Of a DNA stretch of 64,000 bases, positions 27,945-36,648 are shown in pieces. A model generated the notes under the pieces. That model saw only the letters and a list, made by a program, of their open reading frames with translations, was not told where the DNA came from and did not search any database. Origin of the DNA: Paenisporosarcina sp. OV554 (GTDB taxonomy: Bacteria; Bacillota; Bacilli; Bacillales_A; Planococcaceae). The position numbers and the translations under genes were made by a program. Within the stretch, counting starts at the first letter, position 1; the number at the start of each line of letters is the position of its first letter. The stretch lies in contig NZ_QBUC01000020.1 in assembly GCF_003058165.1 (NCBI RefSeq), forward strand, positions 1 through 64,000. The letters run 5' to 3'.

Positions 27945-28066
27945 AGGTTAAGGGTTAAACTCCTTTTATTCTCATAATTTACTAACTATTTTTGATTTTA
28001 ACACGCAGAAAGTTAGATAAACATTACAGTATTATTACATTTTGTAACAAATGTGTATCAAAAAAA

Positions 28067-28089
28067 GTCGAAGTGCAATGCACTTCGAC
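28067..28089 (-). terminator. Terminator after tagO
   Basis: Ten-bp perfect stem GTCGAAGTGC/GCACTTCGAC with A-run before and T-run after, so it can act on both strands. It follows the tagO stop by 14 bp. Confidence 0.88.
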
Positions 28090-28103
28090 TTTTTTCTTCC
28101 TAT

Positions 28104-29150
28104 TTAGTTGCCTTTATACTTAACAAAATTAAGTAGAGGACGGTAATTCTTACCTGCCAATCCGATTAGTTCGACAACGATTTCAATTGCGACAAACATC
28201 AACGAAATAATTAAGATACCTCCCCAAACTGTTGACTGGGAAAATAGAATTCCTGCTCCACCAAACATTGCGGCCATTCCATAAATTAATAATACGGTTT
28301 GTCTGTGAGAGAATCCTGAATTTAATAAGCAATGGTGCAAGTGAGATTTATCAGGTGCAGAAAGCTTTTGTTTTGTACGTAAGCGACGTATGATCGCGAA
28401 AAACGTATCAGATATTGGTACACCTAAAATAATAATTGGGATTGCTAAAGATATAAATGTAATATTTTTAAACCCTAGTAGCGACAGCACGCCGATTATG
28501 AACCCTAGGAAAAGTGCGCCTGTATCTCCCATGAATATCTTTGCGGGATAAAAATTATAAAACAAAAATCCAATAGTACTAACAGCCAACATCAACGACA
28601 TTGCTAAAACAAACATATCTCCCATTAGAAACGCCATGATTGACAATGTTAACAATCCTATCGTAGATACTCCGGCAGCTAGTCCATCTAATCCATCAAT
28701 TAAATTTACCGCATTGGTAATACCTACAATCCAGATGATCGTTAGAAAAGCACTTAAAAAACCGAAATCTAACTCTCCACCGAATGGTAAATTAATAAAT
28801 CCAATTTCAATATTCCCTAAATATACGACAATTCCAGCTGCAAGAAGTTGTCCAGCTAATTTAATAATCGGACGCAACTCATATAAATCATCAAAGACAC
28901 CTGTAAGCACAATAATGAATGCGCCAATAATGATATACATTGCACTTGGAGATTCGGGTTGATATATAAAAAATCCTATAATAAACGCTAAAAAGATCGC
29001 CAATCCGCCTAGTCTAGGCATGATTCGCACATGCACCTTACGATGATTTGGTTGATCGACAGCACCAATTTTAATCGCAAATTTCTTAACTAAAGGTGTA
29101 ATTAATAATGAAGCAATAAATACTAATATTAGTGTTGTTGCCAAAAACAT
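28104..29150 (-). CDS. tagO: Undecaprenyl-phosphate GlcNAc-1-phosphate transferase TagO/WecA
   Basis: This 348-residue polytopic membrane enzyme (about 10-11 helices) belongs to the MraY/WecA family. Motifs are DQPNHRKVH, TGVFDDLYELRP (Asp-Asp), NAVNLIDGLDGLAAG, FMGDTGALFLGF and DKSHLHHCLL. It links GlcNAc-1-P to undecaprenyl phosphate, the committed step for wall teichoic or teichuronic polymers. The start is ATG 29150 with AAGGAGGAAAG directly in front; an ATG at 29168 would contain that ribosome site. The gene precedes three CWB2-protein genes and follows glycosyltransferase genes of the same strand, echoing the lyt-tag neighbourhood in B. subtilis. Confidence 0.93.
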   Translation of the reverse strand: MFLATTLILVFIASLLITPLVKKFAIKIGAVDQPNHRKVHVRIMPRLGGLAIFLAFIIGFFIYQPESPSAMYIIIGAFIIVLTGVFDDLYELRPIIKLAGQLLAAGIVVYLGNIEIGFINLPFGGELDFGFLSAFLTIIWIVGITNAVNLIDGLDGLAAGVSTIGLLTLSIMAFLMGDMFVLAMSLMLAVSTIGFLFYNFYPAKIFMGDTGALFLGFIIGVLSLLGFKNITFISLAIPIIILGVPISDTFFAIIRRLRTKQKLSAPDKSHLHHCLLNSGFSHRQTVLLIYGMAAMFGGAGILFSQSTVWGGILIISLMFVAIEIVVELIGLAGKNYRPLLNFVKYKGN

Positions 29151-29298
29151 TTTCTTTCCTCCTTGCATGTATCGTGCGCCATTTAGACGAATACATCCAC
29201 ATTATTATAGCATGACCATGTTAAAGATAAAGGAGAATTTAAATCCTATTATTTTTACCCATTCCAGAGCCTATTCATTCAATAAGACGTGTATCTAT

Positions 29299-30417
29299 TT
29301 ATATAGTTTCAATAATCATATTTTTATAGATTTGATAAAGAGAATTTTGTAATTGTGCGTTAGAGAAGTTAGCTTTTGCATGGGCATTAAGCAATTGACC
29401 CATTTGTTGTAGTGACTCATTTCTTTTCGCTTCAATCGCTTCCATTAAGGAATGTGCTAATTCATCGACATTTCTGGGTTGTACAATCCACCCAAGTTCC
29501 TTGCTGATAATCAAATCACCAACTCCACCTACATCAGTGGTAATGATTGGCGTATGAGCATTTGCTGATTCTAACAAAACGAGGGGGAAACTCTCGCTAT
29601 ATGAAGTTAGCAATGAAACATCTGCCAAGGCCAATAATTGAGGAATGTCTTTTCTAAATCCGACCAGTTTCACTTGGTTCGACAAATTTTTCTGCTTAAT
29701 AATAGATTCGATTTCTTTACGTTCAGGTCCTTCTCCAACGAGTAATAATTTAAAATCTTTTACAAGTTGCAATTTTTCTATTGCCTCTAGTAATACTGAA
29801 TGTCCTTTAACAGGGTGTAATCGTGCAATATGAACTGCCACAAAATCTTTGTCAGTTATATTGTAATTATTTCTAAGTTGGACTACTTCTTCTTTAACGT
29901 CCAGCTCTTCAAAGTCTATTCCATTAAAAATGGTAGTAATTTTTTGTTCAGCAACTCCATATGACACGAGCATTTCTTTAAATCTAGTTGACACAGCAAA
30001 GATTTGATCTGCTTTTTTTATCGCCCGACGATTTAAATACTGAAAAATCATTGCCAATGGTTTAGGTTGATGTAAAAAATCAAGGTTCGGGTCACTATGT
30101 ACGGTAATCGCCCAAGGAATAGTCAACTTAGAGGATATATTGGTCATGATGAAATTTGCACGTGGCCCATGTGAATGGACAATTTCTATGCCATTTTGTT
30201 TTATATGATCAAGAATTTTTTCATTTACGCTACGGTCAATTCTTCCTTGCTGCTGAATAACGGTAACTTTGATTCCTTTTTCTCTCGCGTCTTGTGCAAA
30301 TGCACCTTCCGTTAAGAGTAGCAATTCCGCTTCAAATGGCGCATTGTGAAAAAGTTGTATAAGGTGCTTTTTAGAACCACCCGTTTCTCCTCCACTAATG
30401 ATGTGTAAAATCTTCAT
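29299..30417 (-). CDS. Glycosyltransferase family 4
   Basis: This 372-residue GT-B enzyme starts with MKILHIISGGETGGSKKHL, the Gly-rich first loop of GT4 enzymes. The middle reads VHSHGPRANFI, and the donor domain has FNGIDFEELDV, HIARLHPVKGHSVLLEA, LLVGEGPERKEIE and the E-x7-E motif in LLTSYSESFPLVLLESANA. The protein is cytosolic. It probably extends the lipid-linked GlcNAc made by TagO, or the ManNAc-type disaccharide made by the neighbouring WecG/TagA homologue. The sugar is unknown. ATG 30417 follows GGAGGGAAAT. It is 25 bp after the upstream gene, likely one transcript. Confidence 0.88.
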   Translation of the reverse strand: MKILHIISGGETGGSKKHLIQLFHNAPFEAELLLLTEGAFAQDAREKGIKVTVIQQQGRIDRSVNEKILDHIKQNGIEIVHSHGPRANFIMTNISSKLTIPWAITVHSDPNLDFLHQPKPLAMIFQYLNRRAIKKADQIFAVSTRFKEMLVSYGVAEQKITTIFNGIDFEELDVKEEVVQLRNNYNITDKDFVAVHIARLHPVKGHSVLLEAIEKLQLVKDFKLLLVGEGPERKEIESIIKQKNLSNQVKLVGFRKDIPQLLALADVSLLTSYSESFPLVLLESANAHTPIITTDVGGVGDLIISKELGWIVQPRNVDELAHSLMEAIEAKRNESLQQMGQLLNAHAKANFSNAQLQNSLYQIYKNMIIETI

Positions 30418-30442
30418 GTATTTCCCTCCAGTTACCTCTGGT

Positions 30443-31159
30443 TTAACGATTACGGTTTCTTGCCACTTTCACTAAAAACATAGGCAGAGCCATTTGGCGT
30501 TTGATACGTGACGGTTGTTTTAGTAAACGGTATAACCACTCAGTTCCTGTTTTTTGAAACATCTCCGGTGCCCGTTTTACATTACCACTATAAACATCGA
30601 AGCTTCCTCCAACTCCTTGAAAAACATTTACATGAAGTTGATCCATATGGTTTTTGATAAACAACTCTTGTTTCGGACTTCCTAAAGCCACAAATAATAT
30701 ATGAGGCTTTGCTTCGTTGATCGTTGTAACTATTTGTTGTGTATCTTTAACATAGCCATCCAGAGTTCCTGCAATAATCAATTTCGGGAATCGTTCTTTG
30801 ATGTGTTGTGCTGCTTTTTGAACGGTTTCGGGCGTTGCGCCATACATAAAAATTTTCCATTCATTGGTGTTTGCCAACTTCAATAAATTCCCCATCATGC
30901 CAATCCCTGTTACTCGTCCTCTTACGATCCCGCCACTTAGTTTTGATGCAATCGACACACCAATCCCATCTGGAATTTGATACGTAGATTCGTTTAATAA
31001 TTGACGAAGACTTGGATCTTGCTCCGCCATTATAATTTTTTCAGGATTGACCGCTACAATGCGAACTTTTTGATTTTGTCTAATATCATCTTCAATACGT
31101 TTCATCAACTGTTGTTCGTTTAATGTTGTCACATCAACGCCCATAATATTTTCCTTCAA
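30443..31159 (-). CDS. WecG/TagA/CpsF-family glycosyltransferase (GT26)
   Basis: About 238 residues from TTG 31159, preceded by GAGGGAG. ATG 31144 (MGVDVTTLNEQQ) is the alternative. The frame is open further upstream, but a terminator hairpin (31182-31211) lies there, so a longer start is unlikely. Family motifs are ADQDP-like EQDPSLRQLL, PDGIGVSIASKL, VTGIGMM, FMYGATPETVQKAA, LFVALGSPKQELFI, VFQGVGGSFDVYSG and RAPEMFQKTGTEWLYRLL. TagA adds ManNAc to GlcNAc-PP-undecaprenol and WecG adds ManNAcA. The adjacent WecC-type dehydrogenase favours ManNAcA here (inference). Confidence 0.88.
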   Translation of the reverse strand: MKENIMGVDVTTLNEQQLMKRIEDDIRQNQKVRIVAVNPEKIIMAEQDPSLRQLLNESTYQIPDGIGVSIASKLSGGIVRGRVTGIGMMGNLLKLANTNEWKIFMYGATPETVQKAAQHIKERFPKLIIAGTLDGYVKDTQQIVTTINEAKPHILFVALGSPKQELFIKNHMDQLHVNVFQGVGGSFDVYSGNVKRAPEMFQKTGTEWLYRLLKQPSRIKRQMALPMFLVKVARNRNR

Positions 31160-31181
31160 TCTTTCATCTCCCTCAAAAGAA

Positions 31182-31211
31182 AAAGACATTCCAATAAGAG
31201 AAATGTCTTTT
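31182..31211 (-). terminator. Hairpin with U-run between the dehydrogenase and WecG/TagA genes
   Basis: AAAAGACATT pairs with AATGTCTTTT; on the minus strand a T-rich tail follows. It lies 10-40 bp after the dehydrogenase stop and may set lower expression of the downstream genes. Confidence 0.55.
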
Positions 31212-31217
31212 TTTCCT

Positions 31218-32501
31218 TTAACCAATTGGATTTCCTTTTCCATCTCCAAGTTTATACACGGTAAATCCTGCTGCTTCCCACTCTTCGCGATTAATGCAGT
31301 TTTTTGTATCCAAAACAATTCGTGTTGTCATTAACTCTGCAAGTGTATGAGGATTCAATTTTTTGAAGTAATCGTGATCTGTCAAAATGACTAATGTGTC
31401 AGCATGTGTAATGGCATCCTCAAATGATTGTGTTTGAGAAGGAACCTTATTTTCAAGAACATGCGGATCAAACGACACTAAATTTATGTCTTCATGTGAT
31501 AACTTCTCGACAATTTCCATAGAAGGACTTTCACGAACGTCATCAATATTAGATTTAAACGTCAAACCTAATACGGCAACACGTGGGTTTCTTACATAAT
31601 TAGATTTTAAGATTTCAAGTGTTTTGTTCACCGTGAAACTAGGCATGCCATCATTCGTTAAACGTGATAAGTGAATGATTTTTGCTAATTCAGTTTGTTT
31701 TTCTACTAAGAACCAAGGATCAACTGCGATACAGTGACCGCCAACGCCTGGTCCTGGAAAGTGAATATTAACTCGAGGATGATGGTTTGCTAAAGATATA
31801 GCTTCCCATGCATTGACGCCAAGATTTTCACTCATTTTAGCTATTTCATTTGCAAACGCAATGTTCACGTCTCTAAAAGTATTTTCAATTACTTTAACCA
31901 TTTCAGCTGTCGTAACGTCGGTCATATGGAATTCACCTTTGACAAAGCTTAGGTAAAATTCTCTTGTACGTTCTGCAGACTCTGCATTAATTCCACCAAT
32001 AATTCGACTGTTATTGACCAATTCTTCAAACACTTTACCTGGAATTACTCGTTCAGGTGAGTGAGAAACAAATAATTCTGTCCCAAACTCTAAATTCGCT
32101 TCCGCTAAAATTGGCATCATAACGTCCATCACCGTACGTGGTGGTACCGTTGATTCAAGAACGACCAAGTCACCTTTTTTCAAGAAAGGCACAATTGAAG
32201 CTGTTGCTGCTTCGATATATTTCATATCAGCCGTTTTTTCAGCTGTAATCGGTGAAGGTACCGCAACTATGAACATATCTGCCTCTTCAGGAGTAGTAGA
32301 AACAGTAAATGTTCCTCCAACTAATGATTTTGTTAAATATTCTTGAAGACCTGGTTCTTCTATATGCACTTGCCCTTTTGATAATAAATTAATCGCTCGC
32401 TCACTTACATCGACACCCAACACTTGATAGCCGTGATTAGCAAACATCACTGCTGTGGGTAAACCGATATAACCAAGTCCTACAACACAGATTTTTTTCA
32501 A
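31218..32501 (-). CDS. UDP-N-acetyl-D-mannosamine dehydrogenase (WecC-like), second copy
   Basis: This 427-residue protein has NAD motif CVVGLGYIGLP, catalytic Cys257 in GPGVGGHCIAVDP and the C-terminal LGLTFKSNIDDVRESPS. It is collinear with the copy at 5263-6552, with the catalytic cysteine at the same residue number, so the two are paralogues. Product would be UDP-ManNAcA. Here it stands next to TagO, GT4 and WecG/TagA homologues, implying a ManNAcA-containing wall polymer different from the capsule. The required UDP-GlcNAc 2-epimerase is not in the window. ATG 32501 lies at the end of a 450-bp gap. Confidence 0.88.
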   Translation of the reverse strand: MKKICVVGLGYIGLPTAVMFANHGYQVLGVDVSERAINLLSKGQVHIEEPGLQEYLTKSLVGGTFTVSTTPEEADMFIVAVPSPITAEKTADMKYIEAATASIVPFLKKGDLVVLESTVPPRTVMDVMMPILAEANLEFGTELFVSHSPERVIPGKVFEELVNNSRIIGGINAESAERTREFYLSFVKGEFHMTDVTTAEMVKVIENTFRDVNIAFANEIAKMSENLGVNAWEAISLANHHPRVNIHFPGPGVGGHCIAVDPWFLVEKQTELAKIIHLSRLTNDGMPSFTVNKTLEILKSNYVRNPRVAVLGLTFKSNIDDVRESPSMEIVEKLSHEDINLVSFDPHVLENKVPSQTQSFEDAITHADTLVILTDHDYFKKLNPHTLAELMTTRIVLDTKNCINREEWEAAGFTVYKLGDGKGNPIG

Positions 32502-32579
32502 TTGTTTTCGCCTCGATTTTTATGTATATTGTTACTTTCCCTAATCAGTATATCTAAATTCCCCATAAAAAGACAGTAT

Positions 32580-32790
32580 TAGCTAATAGGAAAGACCGCC
32601 TAATCATAGACGGACTTTTATACTCTATAAGTCATCATTGTCATACATAGCCTACAATTGGAGCCCATATTAGCTCATTTATTGGGATAAAAGCTGTTAA
32701 ATAATAAATATTAGGAGCAGTATTTACCTATACTATTATATAATTGGACATTTTTTGGTACAGAAGTACTTTTCGTTTAAAAAAATATTT
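32580..32790. other. Intergenic stretch before the second dehydrogenase gene
   Basis: The 450-bp gap 32502-32951 has no gene. It contains a weak hairpin (AAAG-A-CCG...CGG-A-CTTT near 32592-32617), AT-rich sequence, the small 21-bp-period repeat near 32810-32850 and the terminator at 32909-32936. Confidence 0.4.
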
Positions 32791-32804
32791 TCTAGATGGA
32801 CTCA

Positions 32805-32852
32805 GTCACAGTACAGGTTGACGGAGTGATGCTACAGGTTGTACAAAATGAC
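32805..32852. repeat. Small 21-bp-period repeat (TACAGGTTG type)
   Basis: TACAGGTTG occurs twice exactly 21 bp apart, with a weaker third unit before it (GACTCAGTCACAG). Only two units are clear, but the period is the same as in the larger arrays of this window. Confidence 0.5.
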
Positions 32853-32908
32853 ACAATTCCCTTTATTATGATCAATCTCCACGTGCAAAGGTTAGTTTCA
32901 CAGAAAAA

Positions 32909-32936
32909 TAGACTACTTGAATTCACAAGTAGTCTA
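32909..32936 (-). terminator. Terminator after the LtaS-like gene
   Basis: Eleven-bp perfect stem TAGACTACTTG/CAAGTAGTCTA, followed by ATTTTT on the minus strand. Confidence 0.85.
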
Positions 32937-32951
32937 CGAAAGTATTTTATT

Positions 32952-34826
32952 TTAATCTGTTTGATTATCTTCAGATGTATATGGAATAAGTAAGCTATCT
33001 GATAGATTGAGTAGTTCTTGCATATCTTCGGTATTTTGAAGGATATATGGTAAATCTAAATCAGTCCGCTTCATATCTTCCAAATTGTAAAATCGTTTTG
33101 GAAAGCGAGCATTTTCAGCGATATAAAAGTTTTCGTTATTAATAAATGAACCCCCAGGGAGATAGTAACGCATGGTAAGTAGATTGTTTTTATAGTGAAA
33201 TAAATTCTGTCCCATTATCGGTGTTTTTATTTCAATTCCCAATAAGTTTAGAAGAGTCGGCATCATATCAACTTGGCCACCCAAGTTGGTATTTATCGTG
33301 TGATTCTTAAATACACCGGGAACTGTGACAATAAATGGGATAGTGAACCTGTCTTTTAATGAATATTGGTGTCCTAATAATGAACCCATAAACTCATTAT
33401 CTTTAGGCGTCATCGGTCTTCCATGAAGACCTGAGTGATCACCGAATACCACAATAACTGACTCATCATAAATCCCTAAATCTTTTAAATTTTGAACAAA
33501 ACGACCAATCTGCTCATCCGTGTACCGTACTGACTGCAAATAGTTTCCTACATATGTGTCTTCGTATTTTTTGGGTAGATTCAAAAATTCGTCCTTTTTT
33601 GGCATTTCAAAAGGAGTATGACTTGTGAGGGTCATAATGTTGGCATACATCCGTTCATCTGCTTTGACTTTTTCCTTTACTTGTTCCGTAACAAAGTCGA
33701 ATAAAACAGAATCAGATGGACCAAAACCAATGACATCTTCGTTTGGAATCTCATTCTCTGTAAATGCTTTTTGGAATCCAAGGACTGGATACAAAACATC
33801 GCGATTCCAATACTCAATCTCATCCGCATGGAAAGTCATAGATCTATAATCAGCTCTATTTAAATAATTGACCATCGAAGGCATGGGTTTTCCATTCAGA
33901 AAATTGACTGTTGCCTCCATTCCTTTAGGATATAAGGAAGTATGCAATAACCATTCAGAATCCGAGGTATTTCCTGCTCCAATTTGTTGGAATACATTGG
34001 TGAATTCCGTGCTTTCCCCCAATAATTTATTGATGTTCGGGGTGATTTCTTGGTTATTGATCTCTTGTCCAACAACAAATTCTTGCAGAGACTCAACTTG
34101 AATCACAAACAAATGTCGATCCTTTGCTAAGCCAAAACTAGTATGTTCAATATCTGGCACGTATTCATTGTTCTTCAATTCAATCAAGTTCTCATAATCA
34201 AAATCATTCTCACCCATTTGAGTTACCGTGATATTTTGGCTCATGTTTCGGTTCATCATTTGGGTAATTTGTGTATTCAAATATCCATATTCTTTCGATG
34301 TTGCAGAAACATCGTAAATGGTGTTATTGAACGCATTGCTTTGAATAATTATAGTTACTAGAAGTAACACCGATACCATCACAATGTTTACACGTGGTAC
34401 TGAAAGTGTTTCAGACTTTCTGAAAACCACAAAAGCAACGATCAAAATCAATGTGTCGATGAAAAAAATGACATCACTAAATGCGTATAAATAAGGTAAT
34501 ATTTCAACGATTGAGCTAGCTTGTCCCGTTTGGCTCAAATCAAAATAAGATGGAACAATTAAAAAGTAGCGTTCATACCAAGTAATCATAAGCATTAGAA
34601 CAGAGCTTAGTAGACTGATCACAATCATAAAGGGTATAGGATTTTTCTTGAACAATAGAAAAATGAAAAAATAGGGCAGTAACCAAAGAATTGATTCACT
34701 TAATAAACCAATTAAAGATAGATCATTGAATAATTCATATCTGAAATAACACACTTTTGCGATGACAATCGCTATGGTTATTGCTGTTAGTAGAAGGGGG
34801 GATTTCATCATTTTCACGAACTTCAA
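32952..34826 (-). CDS. LTA synthase-family phosphoglycerol transferase (sulfatase fold)
   Basis: This 624-residue protein has about five N-terminal membrane helices (residues 10-180) and an extracellular sulfatase-type domain (about 235-600). Visible motifs are LFVIQVESLQEF (metal Glu), FQQIGAGNTSDSEW with the nucleophile Thr, MTFHADEIEYWNRD, VIVVFGDHSGLHGRP (Asp-His) and TIPFIVTVPG. LtaS enzymes polymerise glycerol phosphate from phosphatidylglycerol onto a glycolipid. Which of LtaS, YfnI, YqgS or YvgJ it corresponds to cannot be told. Start TTG 34826 lies very close to AAGGAG; GTG 34817 is an alternative. It stands next to the TagO cluster but has its own terminator. Confidence 0.88.
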   Translation of the reverse strand: MKFVKMMKSPLLLTAITIAIVIAKVCYFRYELFNDLSLIGLLSESILWLLPYFFIFLLFKKNPIPFMIVISLLSSVLMLMITWYERYFLIVPSYFDLSQTGQASSIVEILPYLYAFSDVIFFIDTLILIVAFVVFRKSETLSVPRVNIVMVSVLLLVTIIIQSNAFNNTIYDVSATSKEYGYLNTQITQMMNRNMSQNITVTQMGENDFDYENLIELKNNEYVPDIEHTSFGLAKDRHLFVIQVESLQEFVVGQEINNQEITPNINKLLGESTEFTNVFQQIGAGNTSDSEWLLHTSLYPKGMEATVNFLNGKPMPSMVNYLNRADYRSMTFHADEIEYWNRDVLYPVLGFQKAFTENEIPNEDVIGFGPSDSVLFDFVTEQVKEKVKADERMYANIMTLTSHTPFEMPKKDEFLNLPKKYEDTYVGNYLQSVRYTDEQIGRFVQNLKDLGIYDESVIVVFGDHSGLHGRPMTPKDNEFMGSLLGHQYSLKDRFTIPFIVTVPGVFKNHTINTNLGGQVDMMPTLLNLLGIEIKTPIMGQNLFHYKNNLLTMRYYLPGGSFINNENFYIAENARFPKRFYNLEDMKRTDLDLPYILQNTEDMQELLNLSDSLLIPYTSEDNQTD

Positions 34827-34951
34827 AAACTCCTTTTAGAAAAATTAACATTCGCTTTACATTTTGTCATAAACTTTACATGCTTTTAACATATTCTATC
34901 ATATTAGTTCAATAGAAAGGTTATTTCTAGATGATAAAATCTGGAAAAAAA

Positions 34952-34979
34952 GAGACACAATTTGAGTTAATTGTGTCTC
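34952..34979 (-). terminator. Terminator after rocB
   Basis: Eleven-bp perfect stem GAGACACAATT/AATTGTGTCTC, followed by TTTTTTTCC on the minus strand. Confidence 0.88.
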
Positions 34980-34994
34980 CTACAGGAAATGCCG

Positions 34995-36617
34995 TTATTT
35001 AATTAATGATGGTTTCAATAAAACCCTTTGAACCATGTTTTCAAGTAATTTAGGTAATTCAACGAAGGCACTTTGAATGTGCAGACGCTCCGTTTTTTTG
35101 TGAGCGTCTTTTCCAAATGGACCAACATTAAGAACTGGTGCGTTCAGTTCACGCATGCCAGCAAATGGAATGGAGTATGTGTCTCCCCATACTGGTGTAT
35201 TCGCTTCGAATACTTGCCATCCACCTTTGTCATCTTCGTAATTTACATAGCTTAAATCAGATATCCCATTAAAATAATGGATGCGTTCGATTGAAAGATT
35301 AAACTCAGATGTACCGAACTGCTTTACAAACCTAACACACTCTTCAACTAAAGGATCTTCGCTCGTGTTTACTGCTGGATAATAAGGCGGCGCATAAAGT
35401 AGAACCATTGCCGGTGCAAGTTCTTGGCATTGAATCATCAGCGTATCTACAATGCGGAATGATTTTTCACGATCGTCCCATTCCATATGGTCGCGAACAG
35501 TCGTCTTCACAGTATCTACATAATCTGAACCGAATTTGTCGACTGCATGTTTTAACAATTCTTCATATTTTAATACTCGAATTTCACCGACTGGATTTAC
35601 TCCTTCACGGGAGCAAATACGTTGATAGTTTGCGTTACAATCATCTGCCGCTTCATTTGCTACTTGTTTAAATAACTCCATAACTTCTGCTGCGGTGCGT
35701 TTCATGACAAAGACGTTATACAAGGCTGTTGCTCGATAAGATGTTTGTGCAGAATACTCCATTTTCAAGTCGTTTTGCTGAATCGTTACAGGTAATGGCG
35801 TCGTTTCTCCTAAAACAGTTTCTTGGAATAACGGATTGAATTCCATTCGTTGCGTTAAATAGGACGCGATATAATTGGCCGTGATTCCACTGAGTGGTTC
35901 CCCCACATGTGTTTCCATCCCATAAAAAAGAGAGGACGGCATGATTTTTCCAATTGATCCTGTATATAAATAATATTTATCATCACCAGGTTGTTGAGCG
36001 AAAATTGGTTCACTATTTAAAAACAGTTTGTATGTTAGACCATGCTGGTCGCGTAAATCATTTAATTTCGAAACAGCCGCTCTCATCCCAGAACTATTTA
36101 CTTCTTCATCTGGTACTGTTAGCAAAATGAGGTTGATTGGCCATTGTTCTTCACTGGCTTTCTCCACTAAACTCATGTGTAACACGAGTCCCATCTTCAT
36201 ATCCATCGTGCCTCGACCGAATAAATAATTGCCTGATTCTAAATCGATTCGTGCATCATCTGGTAATTCGTCTTTTCTCTCATGCAACGCTTTCGTTAAC
36301 ATTTCAGGTTCGAATGCCAATGCCTCTAGGTCCCCATATTCTTCCGTATTGACGGTATCGAAGTGACTAATTAAGACAATCGTTTCTGTTGCCTGCGGAT
36401 GTTTATAAAAAGCAGTAAGAAATTTACGCCCTTGGTCCGCATCTGTCAGTTCGATTTGTTCAGAATGCTCCATGAAATATGGAATGTTCTGCAGTTTTGA
36501 CTGAATTTTATAGGGAAATTCCCGTTCACCATCTGATAGAGTCATACTCTTCCAACTTACTACTTCACATAATAATGAGCGGAGCTTTTCTGGTGTTGAC
36601 CACATTAGTTCTGTCAT
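34995..36617 (-). CDS. rocB: M20-family peptidase, RocB-like (arginine utilisation)
   Basis: This 540-residue protein resembles RocB of B. subtilis in length and order of motifs. M20 zinc-site motifs are visible: IVLISHFDTVNTEEYGD, GRGTMDMKMGLVLHM and LTVPDEEVNSSGMRAA, and the late histidine region KKTERLHIQSAF. RocB belongs to the arginine/ornithine catabolic regulon, but its exact reaction is not established. It is the last gene of a probable gntR-patA-rocB transcript (31 bp after patA). The pairing with an aminotransferase suggests use of amino acids or peptides. ATG 36617 has GGGGGAG in front. Confidence 0.85.
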   Translation of the reverse strand: MTELMWSTPEKLRSLLCEVVSWKSMTLSDGEREFPYKIQSKLQNIPYFMEHSEQIELTDADQGRKFLTAFYKHPQATETIVLISHFDTVNTEEYGDLEALAFEPEMLTKALHERKDELPDDARIDLESGNYLFGRGTMDMKMGLVLHMSLVEKASEEQWPINLILLTVPDEEVNSSGMRAAVSKLNDLRDQHGLTYKLFLNSEPIFAQQPGDDKYYLYTGSIGKIMPSSLFYGMETHVGEPLSGITANYIASYLTQRMEFNPLFQETVLGETTPLPVTIQQNDLKMEYSAQTSYRATALYNVFVMKRTAAEVMELFKQVANEAADDCNANYQRICSREGVNPVGEIRVLKYEELLKHAVDKFGSDYVDTVKTTVRDHMEWDDREKSFRIVDTLMIQCQELAPAMVLLYAPPYYPAVNTSEDPLVEECVRFVKQFGTSEFNLSIERIHYFNGISDLSYVNYEDDKGGWQVFEANTPVWGDTYSIPFAGMRELNAPVLNVGPFGKDAHKKTERLHIQSAFVELPKLLENMVQRVLLKPSLIK

Positions 36618-36648
36618 GATGCTACTCCCCCTTGCTACGTCTATTATT

